Shown: positions 7,953 to 15,519 of the stretch, piece by piece
Position numbering within the stretch: the stretch's first letter is position 1
Layout of the letters: each line of letters opens with the position of its first letter
Origin: Ferriphaselus amnicola
GTDB lineage: Bacteria > Pseudomonadota > Gammaproteobacteria > Burkholderiales > Gallionellaceae
NCBI RefSeq assembly: GCF_000974685.2
Contig: NZ_AP018738.1
Coordinates: 2,232,001 to 2,296,000, forward strand
Reading direction: 5' to 3'
DNA length: 64,000 nt
Position numbers and translations under genes: made by a program
Notes under the pieces: model-generated
What the model saw: only the letters and a program-made list of their open reading frames with translations
Databases searched by the model: none
What the model was told of the DNA's origin: nothing

Positions 7953-9001
7953 TTTTCGCCCCCACTCTTGTTCTTGCTGCCCTTGCGCCGACCGGGGCCG
8001 GTGCGGTGTTTATTGACCTCATCATCCACTGTCATCTTGCGAGCCTCACGCCCCCGCTCAAAATTGGCGTTGAGCAGCATCACCCCGGCGTGCAGCATGT
8101 CTTTCTCATCGCTGGTGAGCATCAGGTCGCCATGCGGTTTAACCGGCATTTCGCCGCCCAGCCCTTCCTTGACCCGCTCGTACAGGTCGAGCGCGCGCGC
8201 CAGCATCGCCCCGGCTGCCAGCCCCACCGCTTTAAGTCGCAGCGATTCGGTTTCCGCGTCCACCTCCGCATCCTGCAAAACCTCGATAAACAGCGTATCC
8301 AGTGCATCCATCTGAATCCGCGCCCCGTATTCCAGCCCTGCCGCTTCGTGGCGCACCTCGAAGGTGCGCGCATCGAACTCGGCAACACCCGGCATCAGCG
8401 TGCGCGGACGCAGGCGCGCCACCTCGTCTTCCAGCGCCAACTTCTTGTTGTTGACCGTGTCGAAGTTGCGCTTAAGGTTATTTACCAGCGTCTCGCTTGT
8501 CGCAATTTCGTTTTTGAGCGCGGCTTTTTCCTTGGAGTGCTTCTCGATCAGAGTTTCCGCCAGGTCAAGCAGGGTATCCTTGTCTCCTGTCTTAGCCGCT
8601 TCAGTAAGCGCCGCCCGATCGTCATCTGGCAATCTGCGGTACTGGCGCAGATCGCGATAGCCGATTCCCATGCTGGCCATCTTTTTCAATGCATCCTCGC
8701 CAAATGCACTTAGATTCAACAAGTCTTCATCAACTTTGCTTTTGCTCATGCCAAGCGCACTACAGAATCCCTCCCAAGTGCCGACGTCGGCGATTTTTTC
8801 ACCGTCAGCCGAGACAGCCCCCATCCCAGAAACAGCCTTATATGCCTTGGTTTCCTTGATATGTTTTAGCTTTTGCAAACTGACGACGTCGGCGAATCTC
8901 GCGAAAGAATTAGCCATCTGAATTTGGCCTAACAACTGATTCACCAGATCGCGTTGGCTTTCGCCGTCGGCAAGTTGAATTTTCTTTTCCATTTCGCCCA
9001 C
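7949..9001 (-). CDS. Early coiled-coil protein with AT-hook-like tail
   Basis: The 350-residue product lies just upstream of transposase A and overlaps it by 4 bp. Residues about 150-210 form a long charged coiled coil (LIEKHSKEKAALKNEIATSE). The C-terminus ends GPGRRKGSKNKSGGEK, close to the extended AT-hook pattern GRPKGSKNK that grips the minor groove. BcepMu-like phages often have a protein here of unknown role. DNA binding near phage ends is inference. An ATG three codons in is an alternative start. Confidence 0.65.
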   Translation of the reverse strand: MGEMEKKIQLADGESQRDLVNQLLGQIQMANSFARFADVVSLQKLKHIKETKAYKAVSGMGAVSADGEKIADVGTWEGFCSALGMSKSKVDEDLLNLSAFGEDALKKMASMGIGYRDLRQYRRLPDDDRAALTEAAKTGDKDTLLDLAETLIEKHSKEKAALKNEIATSETLVNNLKRNFDTVNNKKLALEDEVARLRPRTLMPGVAEFDARTFEVRHEAAGLEYGARIQMDALDTLFIEVLQDAEVDAETESLRLKAVGLAAGAMLARALDLYERVKEGLGGEMPVKPHGDLMLTSDEKDMLHAGVMLLNANFERGREARKMTVDDEVNKHRTGPGRRKGSKNKSGGEK

Positions 9002-9002
9002 C

Positions 9003-9404
9003 TTAGTGCAAAGACGAGACTTGATTCGGATCGGCCATCAGCGCATTGACTGCCGCGCCCCCGCCTTCCTGCCGGATAGCTTCGATCCCCGACCTCACCG
9101 CCTCCGGCGTTTCTCCGGTGATGGCGGCGATCTCAGCCACGGTGTACACCGGCTCACCGTCGCCGTTAACTTGCGCGGGCTTGGGTGCGTTTGTAATGGC
9201 GCGATCAGTCAGCTTTTTAACTAACCCCAGCAACACGGCGGCGCTTTGCTTACCGATGTTCAACTGCTCCGCTTCCAACAATTCCATCAATACATCCGCC
9301 AGCGTGAAATCATCCAGCGTCCCCGGAAAGTTCGGCAGCTTTTGGGATAATTCGATCAGTTGCAGTCGGGTATAACCTTTGCGTGTTTTTGGTTTCATTT
9401 GCAC
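9003..9404 (-). CDS. Early phage protein of unknown function
   Basis: The 133-residue product starts MQMKPKTRKGYTRLQLIELS. Its N-terminal half is helical. The second half holds a possible winged-helix segment (EPVYTVAEIAAITGETPEAV, then RSGIEAIRQEGGG). It is the second gene of the leftward early operon, one base before the coiled-coil gene. It may be a transcription regulator, but only position and the weak helix-turn-helix suggest it. Confidence 0.55.
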   Translation of the reverse strand: MQMKPKTRKGYTRLQLIELSQKLPNFPGTLDDFTLADVLMELLEAEQLNIGKQSAAVLLGLVKKLTDRAITNAPKPAQVNGDGEPVYTVAEIAAITGETPEAVRSGIEAIRQEGGGAAVNALMADPNQVSSLH

Positions 9405-9503
9405 ATCCCTTTCACTGGTTTATTGGGTGGTGGCGTTTGGCGCTCAGGCGTTCTGGCTGTCTTGCGGCTCTGACGCTCGGGCGCTCTACCACCGTTGATC
9501 GTT

Positions 9504-9692
9504 TTAGTTGGCGGTTGGCTTGATGCCGAGGGCGACTGCAATACGATGTGGCAGGCCGCGTTTGCACGGGGTGAAGCCGTTCAAAACGCGGTACACTGCG
9601 TCTCTCGGGAAGCCGTTCTGATCTGCCCAACTGGAAACAGGGATGCCCTTGGCATCGAAATCAGATTTAATTTGTTGAGGGGTCTTAGTCAT
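9504..9692 (-). CDS. BcepMu gp16-family small DNA-binding protein
   Basis: The 62-residue product fits the BcepMu gp16 family of short Cro/CI-type helix-turn-helix proteins. Visible signature parts are GIPVSSWADQNGF, AVYRVLNG and HRIAVALGI. It is the first leftward gene opposite the repressor, the position of Ner in Mu, where Ner shuts down early and repressor transcription. A negative regulator of the shared operator region 9715-9772 is the likely role. An overlapping reading frame at 9412-9630 is judged a shadow. Confidence 0.8.
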   Translation of the reverse strand: MTKTPQQIKSDFDAKGIPVSSWADQNGFPRDAVYRVLNGFTPCKRGLPHRIAVALGIKPTAN

Positions 9693-9714
9693 GTGAGGCT
9701 CCTTATTTTTGGCT

Positions 9715-9772
9715 TGGCTTAATGGTAATTAAATTACTATGAGGTAAGTTTAATACCATTTAATTTAATGTC
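9715..9772. promoter_or_regulatory. AT-rich divergent operator/promoter between gp16-like gene and repressor
   Basis: The 92-bp gap between the two divergent regulator genes is strikingly AT-rich. It holds the inverted pair TTAATGGTA (9719-9727) and TACCATTTAA (9754-9763), and extra TTAAATTA/TTTAATTTAA motifs. This is the expected place of the early and repressor promoters and of overlapping operators for the two regulators. The individual -35 and -10 boxes cannot be assigned with confidence. Confidence 0.6.
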
Positions 9773-9774
9773 AA

Positions 9775-9784
9775 GGGGGGGGGG
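9775..9784 (+). repeat. G10 homopolymer acting as the repressor ribosome-binding region
   Basis: Ten consecutive Gs end directly against the ATG of the repressor at 9785. No other Shine-Dalgarno sequence is visible. Such tracts mutate by slippage, so the strength or spacing of ribosome binding could change at high frequency. Confidence 0.75.
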
Positions 9785-10135
9785 ATGAATTATTTTGAGG
9801 AAGCGACACTGCGGCTGAAACAGCAGCTAAAAAAACAGACTGACAAAGAGGTAGCCGAGTTGCTCGGCTTGTCACAACGTGCGTGGACTGGACGAAGACA
9901 ACGGGAAAGCTTCCCCGAAAAGGAACTATGGGCATTGGTGGCGCAGCGCCCAGATTTGAAGCTAGATGTGGACTACATCCTCAACGGGGACAGCAGCCTG
10001 ATAGAGATCATCGACCGCTTTCTTGACTACTGCGGATTGAACAGCACCGAGGCGGATGAAAAGCTGGGGCTAAAACCAGGGACGGTAGCTAAGGCGTTGT
10101 CGTTCAAGCTTGAGGCAGAACCAAAGGGGAAATAA
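9785..10135 (+). CDS. CI-like phage repressor
   Basis: The 116-residue product has an N-terminal CI-repressor-type helix-turn-helix (about 10-65: LKKQTDKEVAELLGLSQRAW, then LKLDVDYILNG). The C-terminal half (about 70-105) is a short second helical unit (FLDYCGLNSTEADEKLGLK), without a peptidase domain, so induction by self-cleavage is unlikely. It faces the gp16-like gene across an AT-rich operator, the place of the Mu c repressor. Translation depends on the G10 tract before the ATG. A membrane-protein gene starts at the next base after its stop. Confidence 0.75.
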   Translation: MNYFEEATLRLKQQLKKQTDKEVAELLGLSQRAWTGRRQRESFPEKELWALVAQRPDLKLDVDYILNGDSSLIEIIDRFLDYCGLNSTEADEKLGLKPGTVAKALSFKLEAEPKGK

Positions 10136-10894
10136 ATGAGCAAGCAGTCGGATGCCGCAAGTGGTTTTGCCATATTTGTCGGTGCCATTCTGTTCATCCT
10201 CGCCTATCCCTTCATCTGGCTATATGAGCAGGTGGGCGGCAGATTACTCTTTGCCATCGTAATTGGCATACCTACTGCTATTTTCGTCTATAAGGATTGG
10301 AAGAAAGATCAACTTAGAAAGGCGGAGGAAGCTAAGCCAACAGAATCCGCAGAAGAAAAATCCGCCCGAAAAAAACGTGAGGCCGAGGAGTTTCACGCGC
10401 AAAATATTCAAATCATTCAGGAGCGAGAGCAGCAAGCGCAACGGGGTGTCGAACATAATCCAGCGCGCGTCCATACCGTCGAAACTGATGACGGTTATCT
10501 GTCCATAGAGTGGCGACAGCAGTTCGACGAAATCAAACAGGCATGGAACGCCGGGGACTACGATTTTGCGCGCGCATGGCTGCAAAAACTGGCCTACGCA
10601 ATCACCAATGAAAACACTCCGCCAGAGGTTCATGAGAAATTCAAAAAGCTGATGGTCGCATTCACCCGCGACGATCCGCTTTACGCGGAAGTGATGAGCG
10701 CGGCTCTCCCCGTTATCGAGGCCAATCCGGGCATTGTGCAGAGCACGCTCGCCAAACAATTCCCGCAATTTGATGCCGAGCAGTTTCGCTATGCCATGTA
10801 TTACGGAGAGATCATTGGAGATGTGGCGAGGGTAAAGTCAGGACGCAGTTACGCGCTGTCAGCCGCCCCAGTGAATCTCCCCAAAGACCAGTAA
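10136..10894 (+). CDS. Membrane protein co-transcribed with the repressor
   Basis: The 252-residue product has two N-terminal membrane segments (about 11-30, FAIFVGAILFILAYPFIWLY, and 36-53), then a long charged coiled region (about 55-100, KKDQLRKAEEAKPTESAEEK), and a soluble helical domain (about 115-240). The start directly abuts the repressor stop, so it should be made in the lysogen. Genes in this position often alter the host surface or block other phages. No family is recognised, so that role is inference. Confidence 0.6.
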   Translation: MSKQSDAASGFAIFVGAILFILAYPFIWLYEQVGGRLLFAIVIGIPTAIFVYKDWKKDQLRKAEEAKPTESAEEKSARKKREAEEFHAQNIQIIQEREQQAQRGVEHNPARVHTVETDDGYLSIEWRQQFDEIKQAWNAGDYDFARAWLQKLAYAITNENTPPEVHEKFKKLMVAFTRDDPLYAEVMSAALPVIEANPGIVQSTLAKQFPQFDAEQFRYAMYYGEIIGDVARVKSGRSYALSAAPVNLPKDQ

Positions 10895-10909
10895 CCCAAG
10901 GAACCCGCT

Positions 10910-11083
10910 ATGAAAGAAGAAACCGCAATCGAACTACTCAAGATGGCCACCCAGCTCGCGAGTGCCACTATTGGCCAGAAGAACTACTCCAGCAACACCC
11001 GCAGCCCAAGTGTTGAGGGCGTTCTAGAAGACTGTCTTCAGGCCGTGCAAGCGCACTTCCATGACATGACTAAATCTGGCTAA
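10910..11083 (+). CDS. Small phage protein (57 residues)
   Basis: A short frame starts MKEETAIELLKMATQLASAT and ends HFHDMTKSG. AAGGAA lies about six bases upstream of the ATG. It follows the membrane-protein gene after 15 bp in the same direction. The sequence looks like an ordinary helical small protein. Its 3' end overlaps the opposite-strand frame at 11070-11240 by 14 bp. Function unknown. Confidence 0.5.
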   Translation: MKEETAIELLKMATQLASATIGQKNYSSNTRSPSVEGVLEDCLQAVQAHFHDMTKSG

Positions 11084-11240
11084 CCAGTCTGCGCAGCTCA
11101 TGCGTACCGGCTAGGGCGTGATAGGCCAGCACCAATATTTCAAGCTTCTCTTGTTGGTGACAGTCCGCTAACTCGTCGCTCATGAAGTTGAGCAGCTTTT
11201 CCGTTGCCACCAGTTTTTCCTGCGCCGTTTGGTTTCCCAT
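11070..11240 (-). CDS. Small phage protein on the opposite strand (56 residues)
   Basis: The minus-strand frame starts MGNQTAQEKLVATEKLLNFM and ends HELRRLVSQI. A strong GGAGGAG sits five bases before the ATG at 11240, which supports a real gene. It lies convergent to the 10910 frame, and its promoter would share the region with the rightward late promoter at 11295-11340. It is helical and charged. No family is recognised. Confidence 0.5.
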   Translation of the reverse strand: MGNQTAQEKLVATEKLLNFMSDELADCHQQEKLEILVLAYHALAGTHELRRLVSQI

Positions 11241-11294
11241 GATGCTCCTCCTATATTGAGGGGATCATTCCACCCTAAGCCACTTACCATCGCC

Positions 11295-11345
11295 CCTCGG
11301 GAAACATTTCCCGCCTCATAACCCAACTCGCGCGCGCGTAATCTC
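11295..11345 (+). promoter_or_regulatory. Candidate late promoter with palindromic activator site (rightward late operon)
   Basis: The palindrome CGGGAAACATTTCCCG occupies 11298-11313 and continues CCTC, just as in the copy at 1196-1222 on the other strand. The amidase ATG is 58 bp downstream of the palindrome, against 53 bp before the I gene. A shared CCATCAAC lies about 31 bp downstream of the CCTC in both, and a weak -10-like GTAATC lies at a matching place. It is proposed as the late activator site. Confidence 0.6.
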
Positions 11346-11371
11346 CCACCATCAACTGATGGGAGGCCGCG

Positions 11372-11896
11372 ATGGCTCGCAGAATCGAACGTATCGTTAT
11401 TCACTGCTCGGATAGTCCGAACGGGCGCACTTTGTTCACCGGCAAGCCCGGCGACAAGAACTTCACCACTCCGCTGCAAGAGATCGACAGCTGGCACCGC
11501 GTACGCGGATTCAAGCGCCTGCCGGGGTGGCGTCGGGTGCAAGAGCCCGCCCTCACCAGCATCGGCTATCACTTCCTGATCTACGTCGCGGGGGCCGTGG
11601 TCAGCGCTCGCCATGTGGATGAGATCGGCGCGCATGCCCAGGGCTATAACGCTAGCTCGATCGGCATTTGCATCATCGGTAAAGACAAGTTCACTCGCGC
11701 CCAGTGGGAAGCCCTCAAGCGTCTGATCGAAAGCCTGCAAGCAACCTATCCCGGTGTAGAGATCGTCGGCCATCGCGGGCTGCCCGGCGTGACCAAGACC
11801 TGCCCGAATTTCGACGTGGCCGCATGGCTGGCCGGAGGCAAGCAGCCGCTGGCCGGACATGTGCTGCTGGATGAATCCGTGGGGAGCGCAGCGTGA
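11372..11896 (+). CDS. Phage endolysin, N-acetylmuramoyl-L-alanine amidase (Amidase_2)
   Basis: The 174-residue product has the T7-lysozyme-like zinc amidase pattern: IERIVIHCSDSP near the N-terminus with the first His, GAHAQGYNASSIGICIIG in the middle, and VGHRGLPGVTKTCPNFD near the end with the remaining ligands. It cuts the amide bond between MurNAc and L-Ala in peptidoglycan at lysis. No signal peptide is seen, so export depends on the holin encoded next. It is the first gene of the rightward late operon. Confidence 0.9.
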   Translation: MARRIERIVIHCSDSPNGRTLFTGKPGDKNFTTPLQEIDSWHRVRGFKRLPGWRRVQEPALTSIGYHFLIYVAGAVVSARHVDEIGAHAQGYNASSIGICIIGKDKFTRAQWEALKRLIESLQATYPGVEIVGHRGLPGVTKTCPNFDVAAWLAGGKQPLAGHVLLDESVGSAA

Positions 11897-12480
11897 ACGA
11901 GTTACTCAAAACCATTCTCCCATGGATCGGCGCTGCCGCCACCGGCAATGTCCCACAGCTGGTCGGCATGGCTGCCACGGCCATCGGACAGGCTATCGGC
12001 GTGGAGGTCGAGCCCAACCAGCGTGCCATTCAGCAAGCCGTAGCCTCAGCCACGCCCGAACAACTCGCCACGCTGCGTCAGGCAGACAACGATTTCGCCC
12101 TCAGGATGCAGTCGCTTGGCTTTGCCAATCTGGAAGAGCTGGAACGTGTGGCTGCCGGTGATCGCAAAGATGCCCGTGCTCGCGACGTATCGCTGCACCT
12201 GGCTGGGTATCGCAATCAACGCGCCGACCTGATGGTGCTCACTGATGTGATTGGGCTTCTGTTCGGACTGTTAGGAATGCTCGCCCTTGGCTATGTCAAA
12301 GCCAAATACCCAGATGCTATAAGCGAAGGTGTTTTTGGTGCACTCCTAGCTCAACTATCCACCGTGACAAGTTACTTCGGCCTGAGCCTGCGCGATGCGC
12401 ATCAGTTCGAGTTCGGCAGCTCGCGTGGCTCGCGCGACAAAGACGAACTGCTGGCTAAAGCTCCTTCGATCAGGCAGTGA
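11893..12480 (+). CDS. Holin-like membrane protein (3TM holin type)
   Basis: The 195-residue product overlaps the amidase end by 4 bp. A hydrophobic N-terminal part (about 8-35), then a soluble helical stretch (PEQLATLRQADNDFALRMQS), then two membrane segments (about 115-138 and 148-168) match the three-TM holins of phages and gene transfer agents. It probably makes inner-membrane holes that release the amidase. Assignment rests on layout and neighbour. Confidence 0.65.
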   Translation: MNELLKTILPWIGAAATGNVPQLVGMAATAIGQAIGVEVEPNQRAIQQAVASATPEQLATLRQADNDFALRMQSLGFANLEELERVAAGDRKDARARDVSLHLAGYRNQRADLMVLTDVIGLLFGLLGMLALGYVKAKYPDAISEGVFGALLAQLSTVTSYFGLSLRDAHQFEFGSSRGSRDKDELLAKAPSIRQ

Positions 12481-12481
12481 G

Positions 12482-12715
12482 ATGAGCCGTCTTGGTTACA
12501 TCCTGTGCCTAATTTCGGCCTTCGTCACTGGTGGCATCGGCAGCGCGTGGTGGCATAACGATTTCAGATGGCTATTGGGCTTCTTTTTCGCCGGGGTATT
12601 TGTGTGCGCGGTGATCCTAATGGGTTCCGACAAGCGCGTAAGGACGTGGCACTACGCGACGGTAGTATTTTTTTCAATGGCGGTAATTGGCTGGTTAGGG
12701 GGATTTTGTGGGTGA
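12482..12715 (+). CDS. Small membrane protein in lysis cassette
   Basis: The 77-residue product has three hydrophobic segments (YILCLISAFVTGGIGSAW, WLLGFFFAGVFVCAVILMG and ATVVFFSMAVIGWLGGF). It starts one base after the holin-like stop. It may be an antiholin or second holin. No family is recognised. Confidence 0.6.
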   Translation: MSRLGYILCLISAFVTGGIGSAWWHNDFRWLLGFFFAGVFVCAVILMGSDKRVRTWHYATVVFFSMAVIGWLGGFCG

Positions 12716-13115
12716 CAAAGACAATGGTTTAGACAGCGGCGGCGTGAGCAACGCCCAGATCATGCACAGTATCGGCAAGCTGGTCGGCACTGTGGAGGCG
12801 ATGAATACCAACATGGCCGCGATCCGGGGCGACATCCAGAAACTTGACCAGGCTGCGACGGCACGCATCAATCGCGTGGAAGACAACCTGTCGGACAAGA
12901 TCAAAGAGAGTAGCTCGGCGATCAACAAGCTCATCGACGATCTCGAAGCGAATGTCAGGGGGAAGATCAATGGTCTGGGTGATCGTGTCACCGCGCTGGA
13001 AGGTGAGGATAAGAAGATCATCGAGAAGGTGGCCAAGCTCAGCGCATTGGGCGGTGGCGTGGGCGGCGCGCTGGCTGCGGCAGCGGTCGAACTTATCAAG
13101 CACATCCCACACTGA
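12708..13115 (+). CDS. Coiled-coil protein with C-terminal hydrophobic segment
   Basis: The 135-residue product uses a GTG start at 12708 with GGGGG seven bases upstream and overlaps the preceding stop. Residues about 20-110 are a long coiled coil (MNTNMAAIRGDIQKLDQ; INKLIDDLEANVRGKINGLG). The end (LSALGGGVGGALAAAAVELI) is hydrophobic and could insert in a membrane. The layout recalls XhlA-type hemolysin or spanin-like accessory lysis proteins. Function is inferred from context. Confidence 0.65.
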   Translation: MGDKDNGLDSGGVSNAQIMHSIGKLVGTVEAMNTNMAAIRGDIQKLDQAATARINRVEDNLSDKIKESSSAINKLIDDLEANVRGKINGLGDRVTALEGEDKKIIEKVAKLSALGGGVGGALAAAAVELIKHIPH

Positions 13116-13609
13116 TGGCTCACTCTCAGGACACTCGCGATCGCGTGCGCCAGCTCTTCGTGGAGGGGCTACCCCTTAATGGTGCGGCTGTGTCGTGCGG
13201 GGTGAGCTACGACACCGCCCGCGACTGGAAAAGAGCCGCCAAGGTCAAGGGAGATGATTGGGACACGGCACGCATGGCCTACAAGATCAGCGATGCCGGA
13301 ATCGACGCGCTCAACCAGCAGTTGGTGGAAGACTTTGCACGACAAGTCATCACCACGACGCGCGAGCTGGAGGAATCGAAGATCCCAGCAGCGGATAAGG
13401 CGCAGCTGCTCGCCCAACTGGCCGATGCCTATGCCAAGTTCAGCAAGGCATTTGCGCGCGTGAATCCTCAGTTTTCTGGACTGTCGGTGGCTTTGGACAC
13501 GCTCAAGACCATCGCCGACCACCTGCGTCTAAAAGACCCCGCCGCTTTGAAAGCACTTCAACCGCACTTTGAAGAGGTGGGGGCGACTCTAGGAAAGAGA
13601 TATGGCTAA
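13115..13609 (+). CDS. Mu gp27-like protein (DUF1804), probable small terminase
   Basis: The 164-residue product matches DUF1804: an N-terminal helix-turn-helix (about 8-40, VRQLFVEGLPLNGAAVSCGV, then SYDTARDWKR) and a helical rest with DALNQQLVEDFARQVITTTR. In Mu, gp27 precedes the large terminase gp28 and is thought to recognise DNA for packaging. The position here agrees, with one small gene between. The start overlaps the upstream stop. Confidence 0.85.
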   Translation: MAHSQDTRDRVRQLFVEGLPLNGAAVSCGVSYDTARDWKRAAKVKGDDWDTARMAYKISDAGIDALNQQLVEDFARQVITTTRELEESKIPAADKAQLLAQLADAYAKFSKAFARVNPQFSGLSVALDTLKTIADHLRLKDPAALKALQPHFEEVGATLGKRYG

Positions 13610-13835
13610 GCTATCTACTGCGACTGAACACGCGCTTTCTGTCATTGCTCACGCATCAATGGCTAAAGATGTGTCACGTAACGTCGAAGGAATGGGTGGA
13701 TTTTATGAGTTCTGGCTGAAAGATCAGTCACCTAAAGACCGAGATTTAATCGAGTCATACCTCAAGCTATCGAAGGCTGCTTATAAAGATAAGGCCGCGA
13801 TGTTAGCCAAGGATGTGGCAAGTAAAAATGGCTGA
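13602..13835 (+). CDS. Small phage protein between terminase genes
   Basis: The 77-residue product (MAKLSTATEHALSVIAHAS...) overlaps gp27 by 8 bp and the terminase by 8 bp. It is a helical, lysine-rich protein without a recognised motif. AT content is slightly higher than in its neighbours, so it may be a late addition to the cassette. Function unknown. Confidence 0.6.
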   Translation: MAKLSTATEHALSVIAHASMAKDVSRNVEGMGGFYEFWLKDQSPKDRDLIESYLKLSKAAYKDKAAMLAKDVASKNG

Positions 13836-15519
13836 AGATCGTGACATCAAGGAAGTCCGCAACTGGCGTGAGTTCGAGCTGGAACTGGCCAAGCTGGGCG
13901 AGGACATCCGCAACCAGATCGAACTGGAGTGCGAGGCGTTTCCGACTGACGCGGAGGCCAGCCGTGTACGCCGTGAGCGCGCCTGGCATGACTACGGGTT
14001 TTTCTGCCAGACCTATTTCCCGCACTACGTGCCCACGCCTTACTTTTCGCTATTCCAGCAGTTCATCTTCAAGCGCCTGCCGGAGGTGATCGATGGCGCT
14101 GCCGATGGCCGCGAGGTGCACGAAGCGCCACGTGGTGAGGCCAAGTCCACTTACGAAACTCAGCTCGGCAGCTTGTGGTGCATCGTGACCGGTCGCAAGC
14201 ACATGATCGGCATCATCATGAACACCGAGGAGCAAGCCGCCGAGATGCTGGAGTCGATCAAGGCTGAGCTGGATACCAACCCGCGCCTGGCGATGGACTT
14301 CCCCGAAGCGTGTGGCCAAGGCCGGGTATGGCAGGCCACGACGGCGATCACCGCCAACAACGTCAAGGTGCGCATCGGCGGCACTGGCAAGAAGATTCGC
14401 GGCATGAAGCACGGCCCACATCGGCCTGACCTGATCTTTCTGGATGATCTCGAAAACGACGAGAACGTGAAGGACAAGAAGCAGCGCGACAAGATCGAGA
14501 AATACGTCCTGTCGGCTGTGATCGGCTTGGCTGGCCCCGGAGGCGGCATGGACGTGTTCTGGGTCGGCACCTCGCTGCATTACGATGCCGCGATCAACCG
14601 CGTGGCGCGCGCACCGGGATGGCGGCGGCGCATCTTCCGCTCCATCATGCAGTGGCCGGACAACATGGCGCTGTGGGAGCGCTGGGAGGCGATCTACACC
14701 CGCTCCGGTGACGATGATGAGAAAGAGGTGTTCGAGGCCGAAGCGCGCGCGTTATACGAGCAGAACAAGACGGCGATGGATGCCGGGGCCGTGGTGTCGT
14801 GGCCAGAGGTGCGACCGCTGTATCGGCTGATGTGCATGCGCGCCGTCAATCACGATGCGTTCAATCAGGAACAGCAGAACGAGGCTGGTAACGACGAGAC
14901 GGCTCCGTTCAAGAACGTCCAGTTCTGGATCGACCGCGACAACGACTGGACATTCTTTGGTGCGCTCGACCCATCTCTGGGCAAGCAAGGCGCGGCGCGC
15001 GACCCCTCGGCACTTCTGGTCGGCGGTCTGAATCGCAAGACGATGAAGCTATCGGTGGTCGAGGCGGACATCTGCCGCCGCGTGCCCGACCTCATCATCA
15101 GCCGCGCTATCGAGTTGCAGGCCGAATATGGCTGTGTGGCTTGGGCGGTGGAAACCGTCCAGTTCCAGGCTTTCCTGTACAGCGAGCTGATCAAACGCGC
15201 CGCGCTGGCCGGTATCTCATTTCCGGCGATTCCAGTCACACCCAGCACCGACAAGGGGCTGCGCATCATCAGCCTGCAACCGCATGTATCCAACGGCCAG
15301 ATCCTGTTGCACCGCTCGCAAAGCACGCTGATCGAGCAGCTCAAGTTCTGGCCAGAAGCTGACCATGACGACGGCCCAGATGCACTGGAAATGCTGCACA
15401 CGCTGGCTACACAGTTCGGCGGCGAGTGGCAGTACACCTCGGCGGCGCGGCCTCGCAGCCAGATGCGCAGCAGCAGCCGATACAGTAGTAATCATGATGA
15501 TTGGGAAGATGATGATTAA
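13828..15519 (+). CDS. Phage terminase large subunit (Mu gp28-like)
   Basis: The 563-residue packaging motor has an N-terminal ATPase with a Walker-A-like APRGEAKST (about 103-111) and Walker B LIFLDDLE. A C-terminal RNase-H-type nuclease shows acidic sites in GALDPSLGKQ, AWAVETVQFQAF and DHDDGPDALEML. It pumps DNA into proheads and makes the headful cut. I prefer the ATG at 13828 (MAEDRD) over one five codons earlier. Confidence 0.9.
   Translation: MAEDRDIKEVRNWREFELELAKLGEDIRNQIELECEAFPTDAEASRVRRERAWHDYGFFCQTYFPHYVPTPYFSLFQQFIFKRLPEVIDGAADGREVHEAPRGEAKSTYETQLGSLWCIVTGRKHMIGIIMNTEEQAAEMLESIKAELDTNPRLAMDFPEACGQGRVWQATTAITANNVKVRIGGTGKKIRGMKHGPHRPDLIFLDDLENDENVKDKKQRDKIEKYVLSAVIGLAGPGGGMDVFWVGTSLHYDAAINRVARAPGWRRRIFRSIMQWPDNMALWERWEAIYTRSGDDDEKEVFEAEARALYEQNKTAMDAGAVVSWPEVRPLYRLMCMRAVNHDAFNQEQQNEAGNDETAPFKNVQFWIDRDNDWTFFGALDPSLGKQGAARDPSALLVGGLNRKTMKLSVVEADICRRVPDLIISRAIELQAEYGCVAWAVETVQFQAFLYSELIKRAALAGISFPAIPVTPSTDKGLRIISLQPHVSNGQILLHRSQSTLIEQLKFWPEADHDDGPDALEMLHTLATQFGGEWQYTSAARPRSQMRSSSRYSSNHDDWEDDD

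Noticed and set aside
9412-9630. Minus-strand frame overlapping the gp16-like gene
   Set aside because: Arginine-rich out-of-frame product; the gp16-family frame explains the region.
9902-9917. CGGGAAAGCTTCCCCG inside the repressor gene, similar to the late palindrome
   Set aside because: Different centre, imperfect arms and no promoter-like surroundings; probably chance around an AAGCTT.
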